Source: Kitasatospora sp. MAP5-34 (GTDB taxonomy: Bacteria > Actinomycetota > Actinomycetes > Streptomycetales > Streptomycetaceae). From it: DNA of 64,000 nt. The stretch spans positions 57,315-121,314 of the forward strand of contig NZ_JARXZC010000021.1 of the NCBI RefSeq assembly GCF_029894335.1, written 5' to 3'. The notes under the pieces are model-generated. The model was not told the DNA's origin, made no database searches, and saw only the letters and a list, made by a program, of their open reading frames with translations. A program made the position numbers and the translations under genes. Positions 42,249 to 49,747 of the stretch are shown here, one piece after another (position 1 is the stretch's first letter; the number at the start of each line of letters is the position of its first letter).

Positions 42249-43828
42249 GCGCCGCCGCCAGCACCACGCCCCCCGTCTCCGAGGACATCCGCCCGATCCG
42301 CCGCGCGCTGGTCAGCGTGTACGACAAGACCGGCCTGGAGGAGCTGGCCCAGGGCCTGCACGCCGCCGGGGTCGAGCTGGTCTCGACCGGCTCCACGGCC
42401 GGCCGGATCGCCGCCGCCGGCGTCCCGGTGACCGAGGTCTCCGAGCTCACCGGCTTCCCGGAGTGCCTGGACGGGCGCGTGAAGACGCTGCACCCCCGCG
42501 TGCACGCCGGTGTCCTCGCCGACCTGCGCCTCGAGTCGCACCGCGCGCAGCTGGCCGAGCTGGGCATCGAGCCCTTCGACCTGGTCGTGGTGAACCTCTA
42601 CCCGTTCAAGGCCACCGTCGCCTCCGGCGCCACGCCGGACGAGTGCGTCGAGCAGATCGACATCGGCGGCCCGTCGATGGTCCGCGCCGCCGCCAAGAAC
42701 CACCCCTCGGTCGCCGTCGTGGTCGACCCGGCCCGCTACGCGGACGTGCTGGACGCGGTCAAGGAGGGCGGCTTCGACCTGCTGACCCGTAAGCGCCTGG
42801 CCGGTGCCGCCTTCGCGCACACCGCCGCGTACGACGTCGCCGTGGCGTCCTGGTTCGAGGCCTCGGGCTACACCGAGACCGAGGAGGCCTTCCCGGCCTT
42901 CATCGGCGCCACGTACGAGCGGCAGAACGTGCTCCGCTACGGCGAGAACCCGCACCAGAGCGCGGCACTCTACTCCGACGGCAGCGGCGGCCTCGCGGGC
43001 GCCGAGCAGCTGCACGGCAAGGAGATGTCGTACAACAACTACGTCGACACCGACGCCGCCCGCCGCGCCGCCTACGACCACGCCGAGCCGGCCGTCGCGA
43101 TCATCAAGCACGCCAACCCGTGCGGCATCGCCACCGGCGCGGACGTCGTGGAGGCGCACGCCAAGGCGCACGCCTGCGACCCGCTCTCCGCCTACGGCGG
43201 CGTGATCGCGGTCAACCGCCCGGTCACCGTCGCGCTGGCCGAGCAGATCGCCCCGATCTTCACCGAGGTCGTCGTCGCCCCGGCGTACGAGGACGGCGCC
43301 GTCGAGGTGCTGGCCCGGAAGAAGAACCTCCGGGTGCTGCGCGCCCCCGACGCCCCGTGCAACCGCCGGGAGGCCCGCCCGGTCTCCGGCGGTGTGCTGC
43401 TGCAGGAGACGGACCGGATCCACGCCGAGGGCGACGACCCGGGGACCTGGACGCTGGCCACCGGTGACGTCCTGTCGGACGCCGAGCTGGCCGAGCTGGC
43501 CTTCGCCTGGCGGGCCTGCCGGGCCGTCAAGTCGAACGCGATCCTGCTGGCCAAGGGCGGTGCCTCGGTCGGCGTCGGCATGGGCCAGGTGAACCGGGTC
43601 GACTCGGCGAAGCTCGCGGTCGAGCGGGCCGGCGAGCGGGCCCAGGGCTCGTACGCGGCGTCCGACGCGTTCTTCCCGTTCGCGGACGGTCTGCAGATCC
43701 TGCTCGACGGCGGCGTCAAGGCCGTGGTCCAGCCCGGCGGTTCGATCCGCGACGAAGAGGTGATCGCGGCTGCTGCCAAGGCCGGGGTGACGATGTACTT
43801 CACCGGGACGCGGCACTTCTTCCACTGA
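42245..43828 (+). CDS. purH: Bifunctional AICAR formyltransferase / IMP cyclohydrolase
   Basis: A 527-aa enzyme for the last two steps to IMP. The N-terminal IMP cyclohydrolase domain has RALVSVYDKTGLEELAQGL, STGSTAGRIAAAGVPV and FPECLDGRVKTLHPRVHAG. The C-terminal AICAR transformylase domain has LRYGENPHQSAALY, KHANPCGIATG with the catalytic Lys-His pair, and the C-terminal GSIRDEEVI and FTGTRHFFH. It overlaps purN by 4 nt. IMP made here is the substrate of GuaB at the window start. A strong terminator follows. Confidence 0.98.
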   Translation: MSAAASTTPPVSEDIRPIRRALVSVYDKTGLEELAQGLHAAGVELVSTGSTAGRIAAAGVPVTEVSELTGFPECLDGRVKTLHPRVHAGVLADLRLESHRAQLAELGIEPFDLVVVNLYPFKATVASGATPDECVEQIDIGGPSMVRAAAKNHPSVAVVVDPARYADVLDAVKEGGFDLLTRKRLAGAAFAHTAAYDVAVASWFEASGYTETEEAFPAFIGATYERQNVLRYGENPHQSAALYSDGSGGLAGAEQLHGKEMSYNNYVDTDAARRAAYDHAEPAVAIIKHANPCGIATGADVVEAHAKAHACDPLSAYGGVIAVNRPVTVALAEQIAPIFTEVVVAPAYEDGAVEVLARKKNLRVLRAPDAPCNRREARPVSGGVLLQETDRIHAEGDDPGTWTLATGDVLSDAELAELAFAWRACRAVKSNAILLAKGGASVGVGMGQVNRVDSAKLAVERAGERAQGSYAASDAFFPFADGLQILLDGGVKAVVQPGGSIRDEEVIAAAAKAGVTMYFTGTRHFFH

Positions 43829-43850
43829 TCCGGTAGCGGGCCTGGTAGCA

Positions 43851-43896
43851 CCGAGGGCCCGCACCCCGTCCGGAAGGACGGCGTGCGGGCCCTCGG
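43851..43896. terminator. Bidirectional terminator between purH and the RDD gene
   Basis: A 21-bp stem with one mismatch (43851-43871 with 43876-43896) capped by a GGAA tetraloop, midway between two converging genes. Confidence 0.92.
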
Positions 43897-43913
43897 CGTC
43901 ACGGCCGGTCAGA

Positions 43914-44597
43914 TCACTGGGACTTGACGACCACGGAGCTGACGATCTTGTCCGCGAAGGTCTGCTTCTTGGCGTCCCAGAGCGGCCACAGGAAGCCGAG
44001 GCAGCAGACGAACTCGTCCAGGATGTGGCAGAGCCGGCGCACGAACGCCATGCCGAAGCCGAGCGGCTGGCCGTCGGACTCCCGCAGCACGCGGATGTTG
44101 ACCAGCTTCTTGCCGGGGGTCTGCCCGGTGGTGCCCTCCTGGTAGAGCAGGAAGAGGCCGCCGATGAGGCCGAGCAGCCAGGCGACGCCCATGACGGCCA
44201 GGCCGGCGCCGGATATGCCACCGCCGGTGCAGGTGCTCTGGAAGGTGTTCGGGTCGGTCACACAGGTGGGCGTGCTGCCACCGATGCCGAGAGCGATGCC
44301 GTACAGGATGCTGACCGGCACACCGACGATCAGACCGTCGATGAGGAAGGCGGCGACGCGCGAACCCCAGCCGGCGTAGAACTGCTGGACCTGCGCGGCG
44401 TTGCCGTACGGGCCGGGCTGCGGCGGGGCGCCGTAGCCGCCGCCCTGCGGGGCGCCGTAGCCGACCGGGGGCTGCTGCGGGTAGCCGTAGCCCGGGGCGG
44501 GCGGCGGGGTCTGCTGCGGGTAGCCGTAGCCGGGCTGCTGCGGCTGCTGGGGCGGCTGCTGGCCGTAGGGGTTGTTCGGGTCGGGCGGGTAGCTCAT
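43914..44597 (-). CDS. RDD family membrane protein with a Gln/Pro/Tyr-rich tail
   Basis: A 227-aa protein. The N-terminal 80 residues repeat short units such as GYGYPQQ and are disordered and cytoplasmic. The RDD domain follows: WGSRVAAFLIDGLIVGVPVS (Arg/Asp pair), a pair of cysteines in the following loop (TCVTD, STCTG), a second helix, then GTTGQTPGKKLVNIRVLRES and the third helix near LGFLWPLWD. GGAGG lies 6 nt before the ATG at 44597. Some RDD proteins are Na+/Li+:H+ exchangers, but the function here is unknown. The same tail style occurs in the neighbour at 45172-45552. Confidence 0.87.
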   Translation of the reverse strand: MSYPPDPNNPYGQQPPQQPQQPGYGYPQQTPPPAPGYGYPQQPPVGYGAPQGGGYGAPPQPGPYGNAAQVQQFYAGWGSRVAAFLIDGLIVGVPVSILYGIALGIGGSTPTCVTDPNTFQSTCTGGGISGAGLAVMGVAWLLGLIGGLFLLYQEGTTGQTPGKKLVNIRVLRESDGQPLGFGMAFVRRLCHILDEFVCCLGFLWPLWDAKKQTFADKIVSSVVVKSQ

Positions 44598-44743
44598 CGG
44601 TGCCTCCGGGCAGGATGGGACAGTACGGGACGGATACAGGAAAATCCTGGGGCGGACGGGCAGTTGAGCGTGCCGACCGGGTGGGAGACTAGCGGACCGG
44701 ACCGACGGTGGGGCGCCGGTTCTCGAACGGTGGGGTGCGCTGC

Positions 44744-45169
44744 TCAGAAGGGCAGGAAGCCGTATCGGTGCAACTGCCAGGCCCACGAGAGCGTTAACAC
44801 GACCCCGAGTACGGTGTTCCGGCGGACGGTCGGCAGCTCCCACCACCACCGCCCGGGCCCGAGCGGGGCGAGCAGCAGACCGAGGCCGGCCACCACCGCC
44901 ACCGGGTTCGCCGCCAGGGCGGCCCCGAAGTGCCCGTGGCCCGCCTCGATGAAGATCGTGGTGCAGCCGCAGGCCGGGCACGGGATGCCGGTGAACCGCC
45001 GCAGCATGCAGAGCGCCCCTGGGTCGTGCGCGTCGTGCAGCCGGGCCACCGCGACGGCGGCCAGCACGCTCGCGCCCACCCGCGCGAACACCCGCAGGAC
45101 CGCGCCCTGGGTGGTGTCCGCCGAGCGGCGCCAACGGGACGTCAGAACGTTCATCGTGTCGGTACCCAT
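44744..45169 (-). CDS. DUF2752 membrane protein
   Basis: A 141-aa protein with the DUF2752 motif: CMLRRFTGIPCPACGCTT, a cysteine-rich segment in a first loop, then two to three hydrophobic helices and a Trp-rich end (LSWAWQLHRYGFLPF). The cysteines may bind metal or form disulfides. It starts at ATG 45169, 2 nt after the upstream gene (minus strand), so the two form an operon; M6 is another possible start. Function unknown. Confidence 0.83.
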   Translation of the reverse strand: MGTDTMNVLTSRWRRSADTTQGAVLRVFARVGASVLAAVAVARLHDAHDPGALCMLRRFTGIPCPACGCTTIFIEAGHGHFGAALAANPVAVVAGLGLLLAPLGPGRWWWELPTVRRNTVLGVVLTLSWAWQLHRYGFLPF

Positions 45170-45171
45170 GG

Positions 45172-45552
45172 CTACTTCGACACCGTGGCGAGGAGGACGA
45201 CCATGGCGATCGTGATCAGCAGGGCCAGGGTGTTGAGCGCGACCCCGCCGATCGACGCGTTCCGGCCGACGCCGGTGGCCGCCGAGCGGTTCAGTCCGGC
45301 GATGCCGACGCCCAGGCCGATCAGGCCGAGGAAGCCGCCGTAGACGCAGGAGAACAGGACGGCGAGGAAGCCGAGCACCACCGAGGCGGTCGCGTACGAG
45401 TTCGGCGGCGCGGGATGCGGTTGCTGTGGGTGGCCGTAGCCGTAACCCTGGCCGGGCTGCGGAGGGTACGGCTGCTGCGGGGCCTGCTGGTGCGGTACAG
45501 CCATGCCGCCGCCGTACGGATCAGGCGGCTGTGTCTGGTACGGATTGCTCAC
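45172..45552 (-). CDS. DUF4190-type membrane protein with a Pro/Gln-rich tail
   Basis: A 126-aa protein. The first 50 residues are disordered (PPDPYGGGMAVPHQQ, GQGYGYGHPQQ). Two hydrophobic segments follow (about 53-80 and 101-122) around the motif LNRSAATGVGRNASIGG, which matches the DUF4190 layout (ASVVLGFL ... LGVGIAGL). It forms an operon with the DUF2752 gene, spaced 2 nt. Function unknown; it may be a small membrane adaptor like its neighbours. Confidence 0.8.
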   Translation of the reverse strand: MSNPYQTQPPDPYGGGMAVPHQQAPQQPYPPQPGQGYGYGHPQQPHPAPPNSYATASVVLGFLAVLFSCVYGGFLGLIGLGVGIAGLNRSAATGVGRNASIGGVALNTLALLITIAMVVLLATVSK

Positions 45553-45755
45553 TGTCTTCCCCCGTGTTTACCCCCGCGCCGGGCCCGACAGCCTGTCATC
45601 GGGGGCCGAGCGGCGGCGATTACGCTCGGCATATCGTCATCCGGACCGCCCGGCCGTGTCCAGTTGCGGCGCAGCGGCAGCCGCAACTGTGGCGCAACCG
45701 CAACCCGGGGCCGCCTCTGACACGGGCACGACGCCCGATCCAGGAGAATGGGCCC

Positions 45756-46613
45756 ATGACTGCCCAGATTCTCGATGGCAAGGCCACTGCGGCCGCGATC
45801 AAATCCGAACTCGCCGTCCGCGTGGCGGCCCTCAAGGAGCGGGGCATCGTCCCCGGTCTCGGCACCGTTCTGGTCGGCGACGACCCGGGCAGCCGTTGGT
45901 ACGTCAACGGCAAGCACAAGGACTGCGCCGAGGTCGGCATCGCCTCCATCCAGCGCGAGCTGCCCGCCACCGCGACCCAGCAGGAGGTGGAGGACGTCGT
46001 CCGCGAGCTCAACGCCGACCCGACCTGCACCGGCTACATCGTCCAGCTGCCGCTGCCCAAGGGCCTGGACGCCAACCCCGTCCTGGAGCTGATGGACCCG
46101 GACAAGGACGCCGACGGCCTGCACCCCACCTCGCTCGGCCGCCTGGCGCTCGGCATCCAGGGCCCGCTGCCCTGCACCCCGTACGGCATCATCGAGCTGC
46201 TCCGCCGGCACGACGTCAAGATCGACGGCGCCGACGTGGTCGTGGTCGGCCGTGGCGTCACCGTCGGCCGCTCGATCGGCCTGCTGCTCACCCGCCGGTC
46301 CGAGAACGCCACCGTCACGCTCTGCCACACCGGCACCCGTGACCTCTCCGCGCACCTGCGGCGGGCCGACATCATCGTGGCCGCCGCAGGCGTCGGCCAC
46401 CTGGTCAAGCCGGAGGACGTCAAGCCCGGCGCGGCCGTGCTGGACGTCGGCGTCAGCCGGGACGGCGAGGGCAAGATCGTCGGGGACGTCGACCCAGGCG
46501 TCGCCGAGGTCGCCGCGTGGATCTCGCCGAACCCCGGCGGGGTCGGCCCGATGACCCGCGCGATGCTGCTCAACAACATCGTCGAGGCGGCCGAGCGCCG
46601 CGCCGCCCAGTAG
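45756..46613 (+). CDS. folD: Methylenetetrahydrofolate dehydrogenase / cyclohydrolase
   Basis: A 285-aa bifunctional enzyme that turns 5,10-methylene-THF into 10-formyl-THF, the cofactor of PurN and PurH encoded nearby. Signature pieces are YVNGKHKDCAEVGI with the catalytic Lys, VQLPLPKGLD, PDKDADGLHP, PCTPYGIIELL and the NADP loop VVGRGVTVGRSIGLLL, ending with NPGGVGPMTRAMLLNN. The ATG at 45756 has AGGAGA 9 nt upstream. The DUF3017 gene begins 5 nt after the stop. Confidence 0.98.
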   Translation: MTAQILDGKATAAAIKSELAVRVAALKERGIVPGLGTVLVGDDPGSRWYVNGKHKDCAEVGIASIQRELPATATQQEVEDVVRELNADPTCTGYIVQLPLPKGLDANPVLELMDPDKDADGLHPTSLGRLALGIQGPLPCTPYGIIELLRRHDVKIDGADVVVVGRGVTVGRSIGLLLTRRSENATVTLCHTGTRDLSAHLRRADIIVAAAGVGHLVKPEDVKPGAAVLDVGVSRDGEGKIVGDVDPGVAEVAAWISPNPGGVGPMTRAMLLNNIVEAAERRAAQ

Positions 46614-46618
46614 CCCCG

Positions 46619-47032
46619 ATGGCAGCAGTACGCATGACCCGGTCGCGCCGCCGGCCGGTCAGCACCACGGGCACGCTGCCGCCGGAGGGTTCGGCGGCGG
46701 CGTTGGGCCGGAGCCACGCCCTGCCGGTCCGGCAGTGGCCGATAACGCTGGTCCTGGCGGTGGCGGGGATCGGACTCGCCATCACCTGGTTCGGCGACTT
46801 CAAGACCGGCCTGCTGACCGTCGGCGCCGCGCCGCTGCTCGGCGCCGTCCTGCGGCTGGTCCTGCCGGAGGTCGGCCTGCTCGCGGTGCGCAGCCGCTTC
46901 ACGGACGTCAGCGTGCTGGCCGTCCTGGGCGGCTCCATCGTGCTGCTCACGCTGGTGGCGCAGCCCGATCCGTGGCTCCAGCTGTCGCTACTGGACAACA
47001 TCGGGCAGCTCGTGGGCGGCCAGCACCACTGA
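46619..47032 (+). CDS. DUF3017 membrane protein
   Basis: A 137-aa protein with a basic N-terminus (MTRSRRRPVS) and three hydrophobic segments (about 41-58, 62-80, 98-116). This matches DUF3017, which commonly follows folD in streptomycetes. It starts 5 nt after folD; a second in-frame ATG at 46634 is possible. No enzyme motif is visible, so the function is unknown. Confidence 0.82.
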   Translation: MAAVRMTRSRRRPVSTTGTLPPEGSAAALGRSHALPVRQWPITLVLAVAGIGLAITWFGDFKTGLLTVGAAPLLGAVLRLVLPEVGLLAVRSRFTDVSVLAVLGGSIVLLTLVAQPDPWLQLSLLDNIGQLVGGQHH

Positions 47033-47100
47033 GCCGGCACCACTGAGCCGACACTTGGACCGACCGATCAGCTCGACCCGCCCGGCCCGCAAACGGCGAG

Positions 47101-47129
47101 TGCCCTGTCCACAGTCTGTGGACAGGGCA
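47101..47129. terminator. Terminator after folD-DUF3017
   Basis: A 13-bp perfect stem TGCCCTGTCCACA (47101-47113 with 47117-47129) and a 3-nt loop GTC, 68 nt after the DUF3017 stop. Confidence 0.85.
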
Positions 47130-47194
47130 TCGTTGTGACATACCAGCCATGTCCCGGGGCAGTGCGGACGCCCGGCTTGCGATAGCCTGAGCCG

Positions 47195-47216
47195 GGTCTC
47201 TCGACGTCGAGAGACC
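47195..47216. promoter_or_regulatory. Perfect 22-nt palindrome in the mdh leader, likely operator
   Basis: GGTCTCTCGACGTCGAGAGACC is a perfect palindrome without a loop, about 70 nt before the mdh ATG. A -10-like TAGCCT (47183-47188) lies just upstream, so a bound dimer would cover the transcription start. The sequence is too symmetric and AT-poor in stem loop to be a terminator; it looks like a repressor site for a dimeric regulator. Confidence 0.7.
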
Positions 47217-47283
47217 GTCCTCGGCTCCGGCTCGTCGAGCGTGCCTGGAGCGTGGCACCTGGCGATCGCTGGAGTAGACAAAA

Positions 47284-48273
47284 ATGACTCGCACCCCCGT
47301 CAACGTCACCGTCACCGGCGCGGCCGGCCAGATCGGCTACGCGCTGCTCTTCCGCATCGCCTCGGGCCACCTGCTCGGTGCGGACGTCCCGGTGAACCTC
47401 CGTCTGCTGGAGATCCCGCAGGGCCTCAAGGCCGCCGAGGGCACCGCGATGGAGCTCGACGACTGCGCCTTCCCGCTGCTGCGCGACATCACCATCACCG
47501 ACGACCGCGACGCCGCCTTCAACGGTGCCAACGTCGCGCTGCTGGTCGGCGCCCGTCCGCGTACCGCGGGCATGGAGCGCGGCGACCTGCTGCAGGCCAA
47601 CGGTGGCATCTTCGGCCCGCAGGGCAAGGCCATCAACGACAACGCGGCCGACGACATCAAGGTCCTGGTGGTCGGCAACCCGGCGAACACCAACGCCCTG
47701 ATCGCCCAGCGCAACGCCCCCGACGTCCCGGCCGACCGCTTCACCGCGATGACCCGCCTGGACCACAACCGCGCCATCGCGCAGCTGGCCAAGAAGACCG
47801 GCGTCACCGTCAACGACATCAAGAAGCTGACGATCTGGGGCAACCACTCGGCCACCCAGTACCCGGACATCTTCCACGCCGAGGTCGCCGGCAAGAACGC
47901 CGCCGAGCTGATCGCCGACCAGACCTGGCTGGAGAAGGACTTCATCCCGACCGTCGCCAAGCGCGGCGCGGCCATCATCGAGGCCCGTGGCGCCTCCTCC
48001 GCCGCCTCGGCCGCCAACGCCGCCATCGACCACGTCCACACCTGGGTCAACGGCACCGCCGAGGGTGACTGGACCTCCATGGGCATCGTCTCCGACGGCT
48101 CCTACGGCGTCCCGGCCGGCATCATCTCGTCCTTCCCGGTCACCACCAAGGACGGCAAGTTCGAGATCGTCCAGGGCCTGGAGATCTCCGACTTCTCCCG
48201 CGCCCGGATCGACGCCTCGGTCGCCGAGCTGGTCGAGGAGCGCGACGCGGTGGCCGAGCTCGGCCTGATCTGA
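47284..48273 (+). CDS. mdh: Malate dehydrogenase
   Basis: A 329-aa NAD-dependent malate dehydrogenase of the cytosolic-like actinobacterial group, oxidising malate to oxaloacetate in the TCA cycle. Visible are NVTVTGAAGQIGYALLFRIA (NAD loop), LVGARPRTAGMERGDLL (substrate arginines), VVGNPANTNALI, TRLDHNRAIAQLA and the catalytic His in WGNHSATQYPD. The ATG at 47284 follows GGAGTAGACAAAA. It is preceded by the operator-like palindrome and followed by a dispersed repeat, so it is probably monocistronic. Confidence 0.97.
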   Translation: MTRTPVNVTVTGAAGQIGYALLFRIASGHLLGADVPVNLRLLEIPQGLKAAEGTAMELDDCAFPLLRDITITDDRDAAFNGANVALLVGARPRTAGMERGDLLQANGGIFGPQGKAINDNAADDIKVLVVGNPANTNALIAQRNAPDVPADRFTAMTRLDHNRAIAQLAKKTGVTVNDIKKLTIWGNHSATQYPDIFHAEVAGKNAAELIADQTWLEKDFIPTVAKRGAAIIEARGASSAASAANAAIDHVHTWVNGTAEGDWTSMGIVSDGSYGVPAGIISSFPVTTKDGKFEIVQGLEISDFSRARIDASVAELVEERDAVAELGLI

Positions 48274-48285
48274 GCCTGCTGACCC

Positions 48286-48362
48286 GGGGGCGCGGGGGAC
48301 TGGGCGAGGCGGAAGAGTGCAGGTTGTTGCCTTCCGATTTCGCGCAGTTCCCCGCGCCCCTG
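48286..48362 (-). repeat. Dispersed palindromic repeat, copy 7
   Basis: On the minus strand it reads CAGGGGCGCGGGGAACTGCG, then AATCGGAAGGCAACAACCTG, and ends in CCCAGTCCCCCGCGCCCCC. It begins 12 nt after the mdh stop and probably serves as its terminator. Confidence 0.85.
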
Positions 48363-48398
48363 TTGGTTCACCGGCAGAGGGGCTCCTGGCCGCCGCCG

Positions 48399-48404
48399 TA
48401 CACT
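48399..48404 (+). promoter_or_regulatory. Candidate -10 box of a leaderless promoter
   Basis: TACACT lies 8 nt before the GTG at 48413, which has no ribosome binding site. This suits a leaderless transcript. The -35 region is not convincing. Confidence 0.35.
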
Positions 48405-48412
48405 GACCCACC

Positions 48413-49726
48413 GTGAACGAAACCCTCCGGGACGCCGCGCTGGTCCTCGTCTTCATCCTGCTGGGCGGACTCTTCAACATCGCCGAGATCTCGCTGATCT
48501 CGCTGCGGGAGGGACAGATCCGCGCGCTGGAGGCCAGGGGCACCAGGGGCGCGTCGCGGGCCGCCCATCTCGCCGCCGACCCGAACCGCTTCCTGGCGGC
48601 CGTCCAGGTCGGCGTCACCTGTATGGGCTTCCTCTCCGCCGCCTTCGGCGCGGACACCCTCGCGGGCAAACTCTCGCCGGTCTTCGTCCGGGCCGGGCTC
48701 TCCTCCGGTGTCGCGGACGCCGTCGCGCTGGTCGGGCTCACCCTCGTCATCAGCTACGTCTCGCTGGTCCTCGGCGAGCTGACGCCCAAGCGGATCGGCC
48801 TCCAGCGCGCCGACTCCATCGCGGTGCTCGCCGCGCCCGTGGTCGACGTGATGTCGGTGGTGCTGCGCCCGGTGATCTGGCTGCTCGGGCACTCGACCAA
48901 CCTGATGGTCCGGTTGTTCGGCGGCGACCCCAAGGCGGGCCGGGGGACGATGAGTTCGGAGGAGCTGCGCGGTCTGGTCGCCACCAACACCGAGTTGAGC
49001 AGCGACGAACGCGCCCTGATCGCCGACGTCTTCGCGGCCGGTGAGCGCCAGCTGCGCGAGGTGATGGTGCCGCGTACCGAGGTCACCTTCCTGGACGCCG
49101 ACCAGCCGCTCACCGCCGTCCGCGAGGAGACCAGCACCTCCCCGCACTCCCGCTACCCGGTGGTCGAGGGCTCGTACGACGCCGTGGTCGGCTTCGTGCA
49201 CGTCCGCGACCTGTACGGCTCACGCGGCGAACAGGCCGTCCGGGTCCGGGACATCGCCCGGCCGGTCAAGCTGCTGCCGTCCACCAAGCGGGTGTTGGAG
49301 GCGATGGGCGAGATGCGCCGCGAGGGCCACCACCTGGCGATGATCGTGGACGAGTACGGCGGCACGGCGGGCATCGTCACGCTGGAGGACCTGGTCGAGG
49401 AGGTGATCGGCGAGATCCGGGACGAGTACGACGCCCAGGACACCACCGCCACCCGCCGGCTGGCCGGTGGCGGGATGGAGATCGACGGGCTGCTCAACCT
49501 CTCCGACTTCACCGAGGAGACCGGCGTCACCCTGCCCGAGGGCCCGTACGAGACCGTCGCCGGGTACGTGGTGAGCGCGCTCGGACGGCTGCCGGAGGCC
49601 GGTGACCAGGTCGCCACCGAGGACGGGGTGCTGCTGACCGTCGCCCTGTTGGACGGCCGCCGGATCGAACGCATCAGGGTGAGTGCCGTCACACTGGACG
49701 ATCCTCCTGGCGAAGTCGTTTCCTGA
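48413..49726 (+). CDS. CNNM/CorC (HlyC) family membrane protein with CBS domains
   Basis: A 437-aa protein of the hemolysin/CNNM type. The N-terminal DUF21 domain has four hydrophobic segments and the sequence FNIAEISLISLREGQIRAL and YVSLVLGELTPKRIGLQ. Two CBS domains follow (about 205-330), the first with VMVPRTEVTFLDADQPL and the second ending DEYGGTAGIVTLEDLVEE. A CorC_HlyC domain closes the protein. Relatives transport or regulate Mg2+ or Co2+. The GTG at 48413 has no Shine-Dalgarno; see the leaderless promoter entry. It is followed 21 nt later by trpS. Confidence 0.9.
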   Translation: MNETLRDAALVLVFILLGGLFNIAEISLISLREGQIRALEARGTRGASRAAHLAADPNRFLAAVQVGVTCMGFLSAAFGADTLAGKLSPVFVRAGLSSGVADAVALVGLTLVISYVSLVLGELTPKRIGLQRADSIAVLAAPVVDVMSVVLRPVIWLLGHSTNLMVRLFGGDPKAGRGTMSSEELRGLVATNTELSSDERALIADVFAAGERQLREVMVPRTEVTFLDADQPLTAVREETSTSPHSRYPVVEGSYDAVVGFVHVRDLYGSRGEQAVRVRDIARPVKLLPSTKRVLEAMGEMRREGHHLAMIVDEYGGTAGIVTLEDLVEEVIGEIRDEYDAQDTTATRRLAGGGMEIDGLLNLSDFTEETGVTLPEGPYETVAGYVVSALGRLPEAGDQVATEDGVLLTVALLDGRRIERIRVSAVTLDDPPGEVVS

Positions 49727-49747
49727 GCGGTCGGGGAAGCTGGAACA

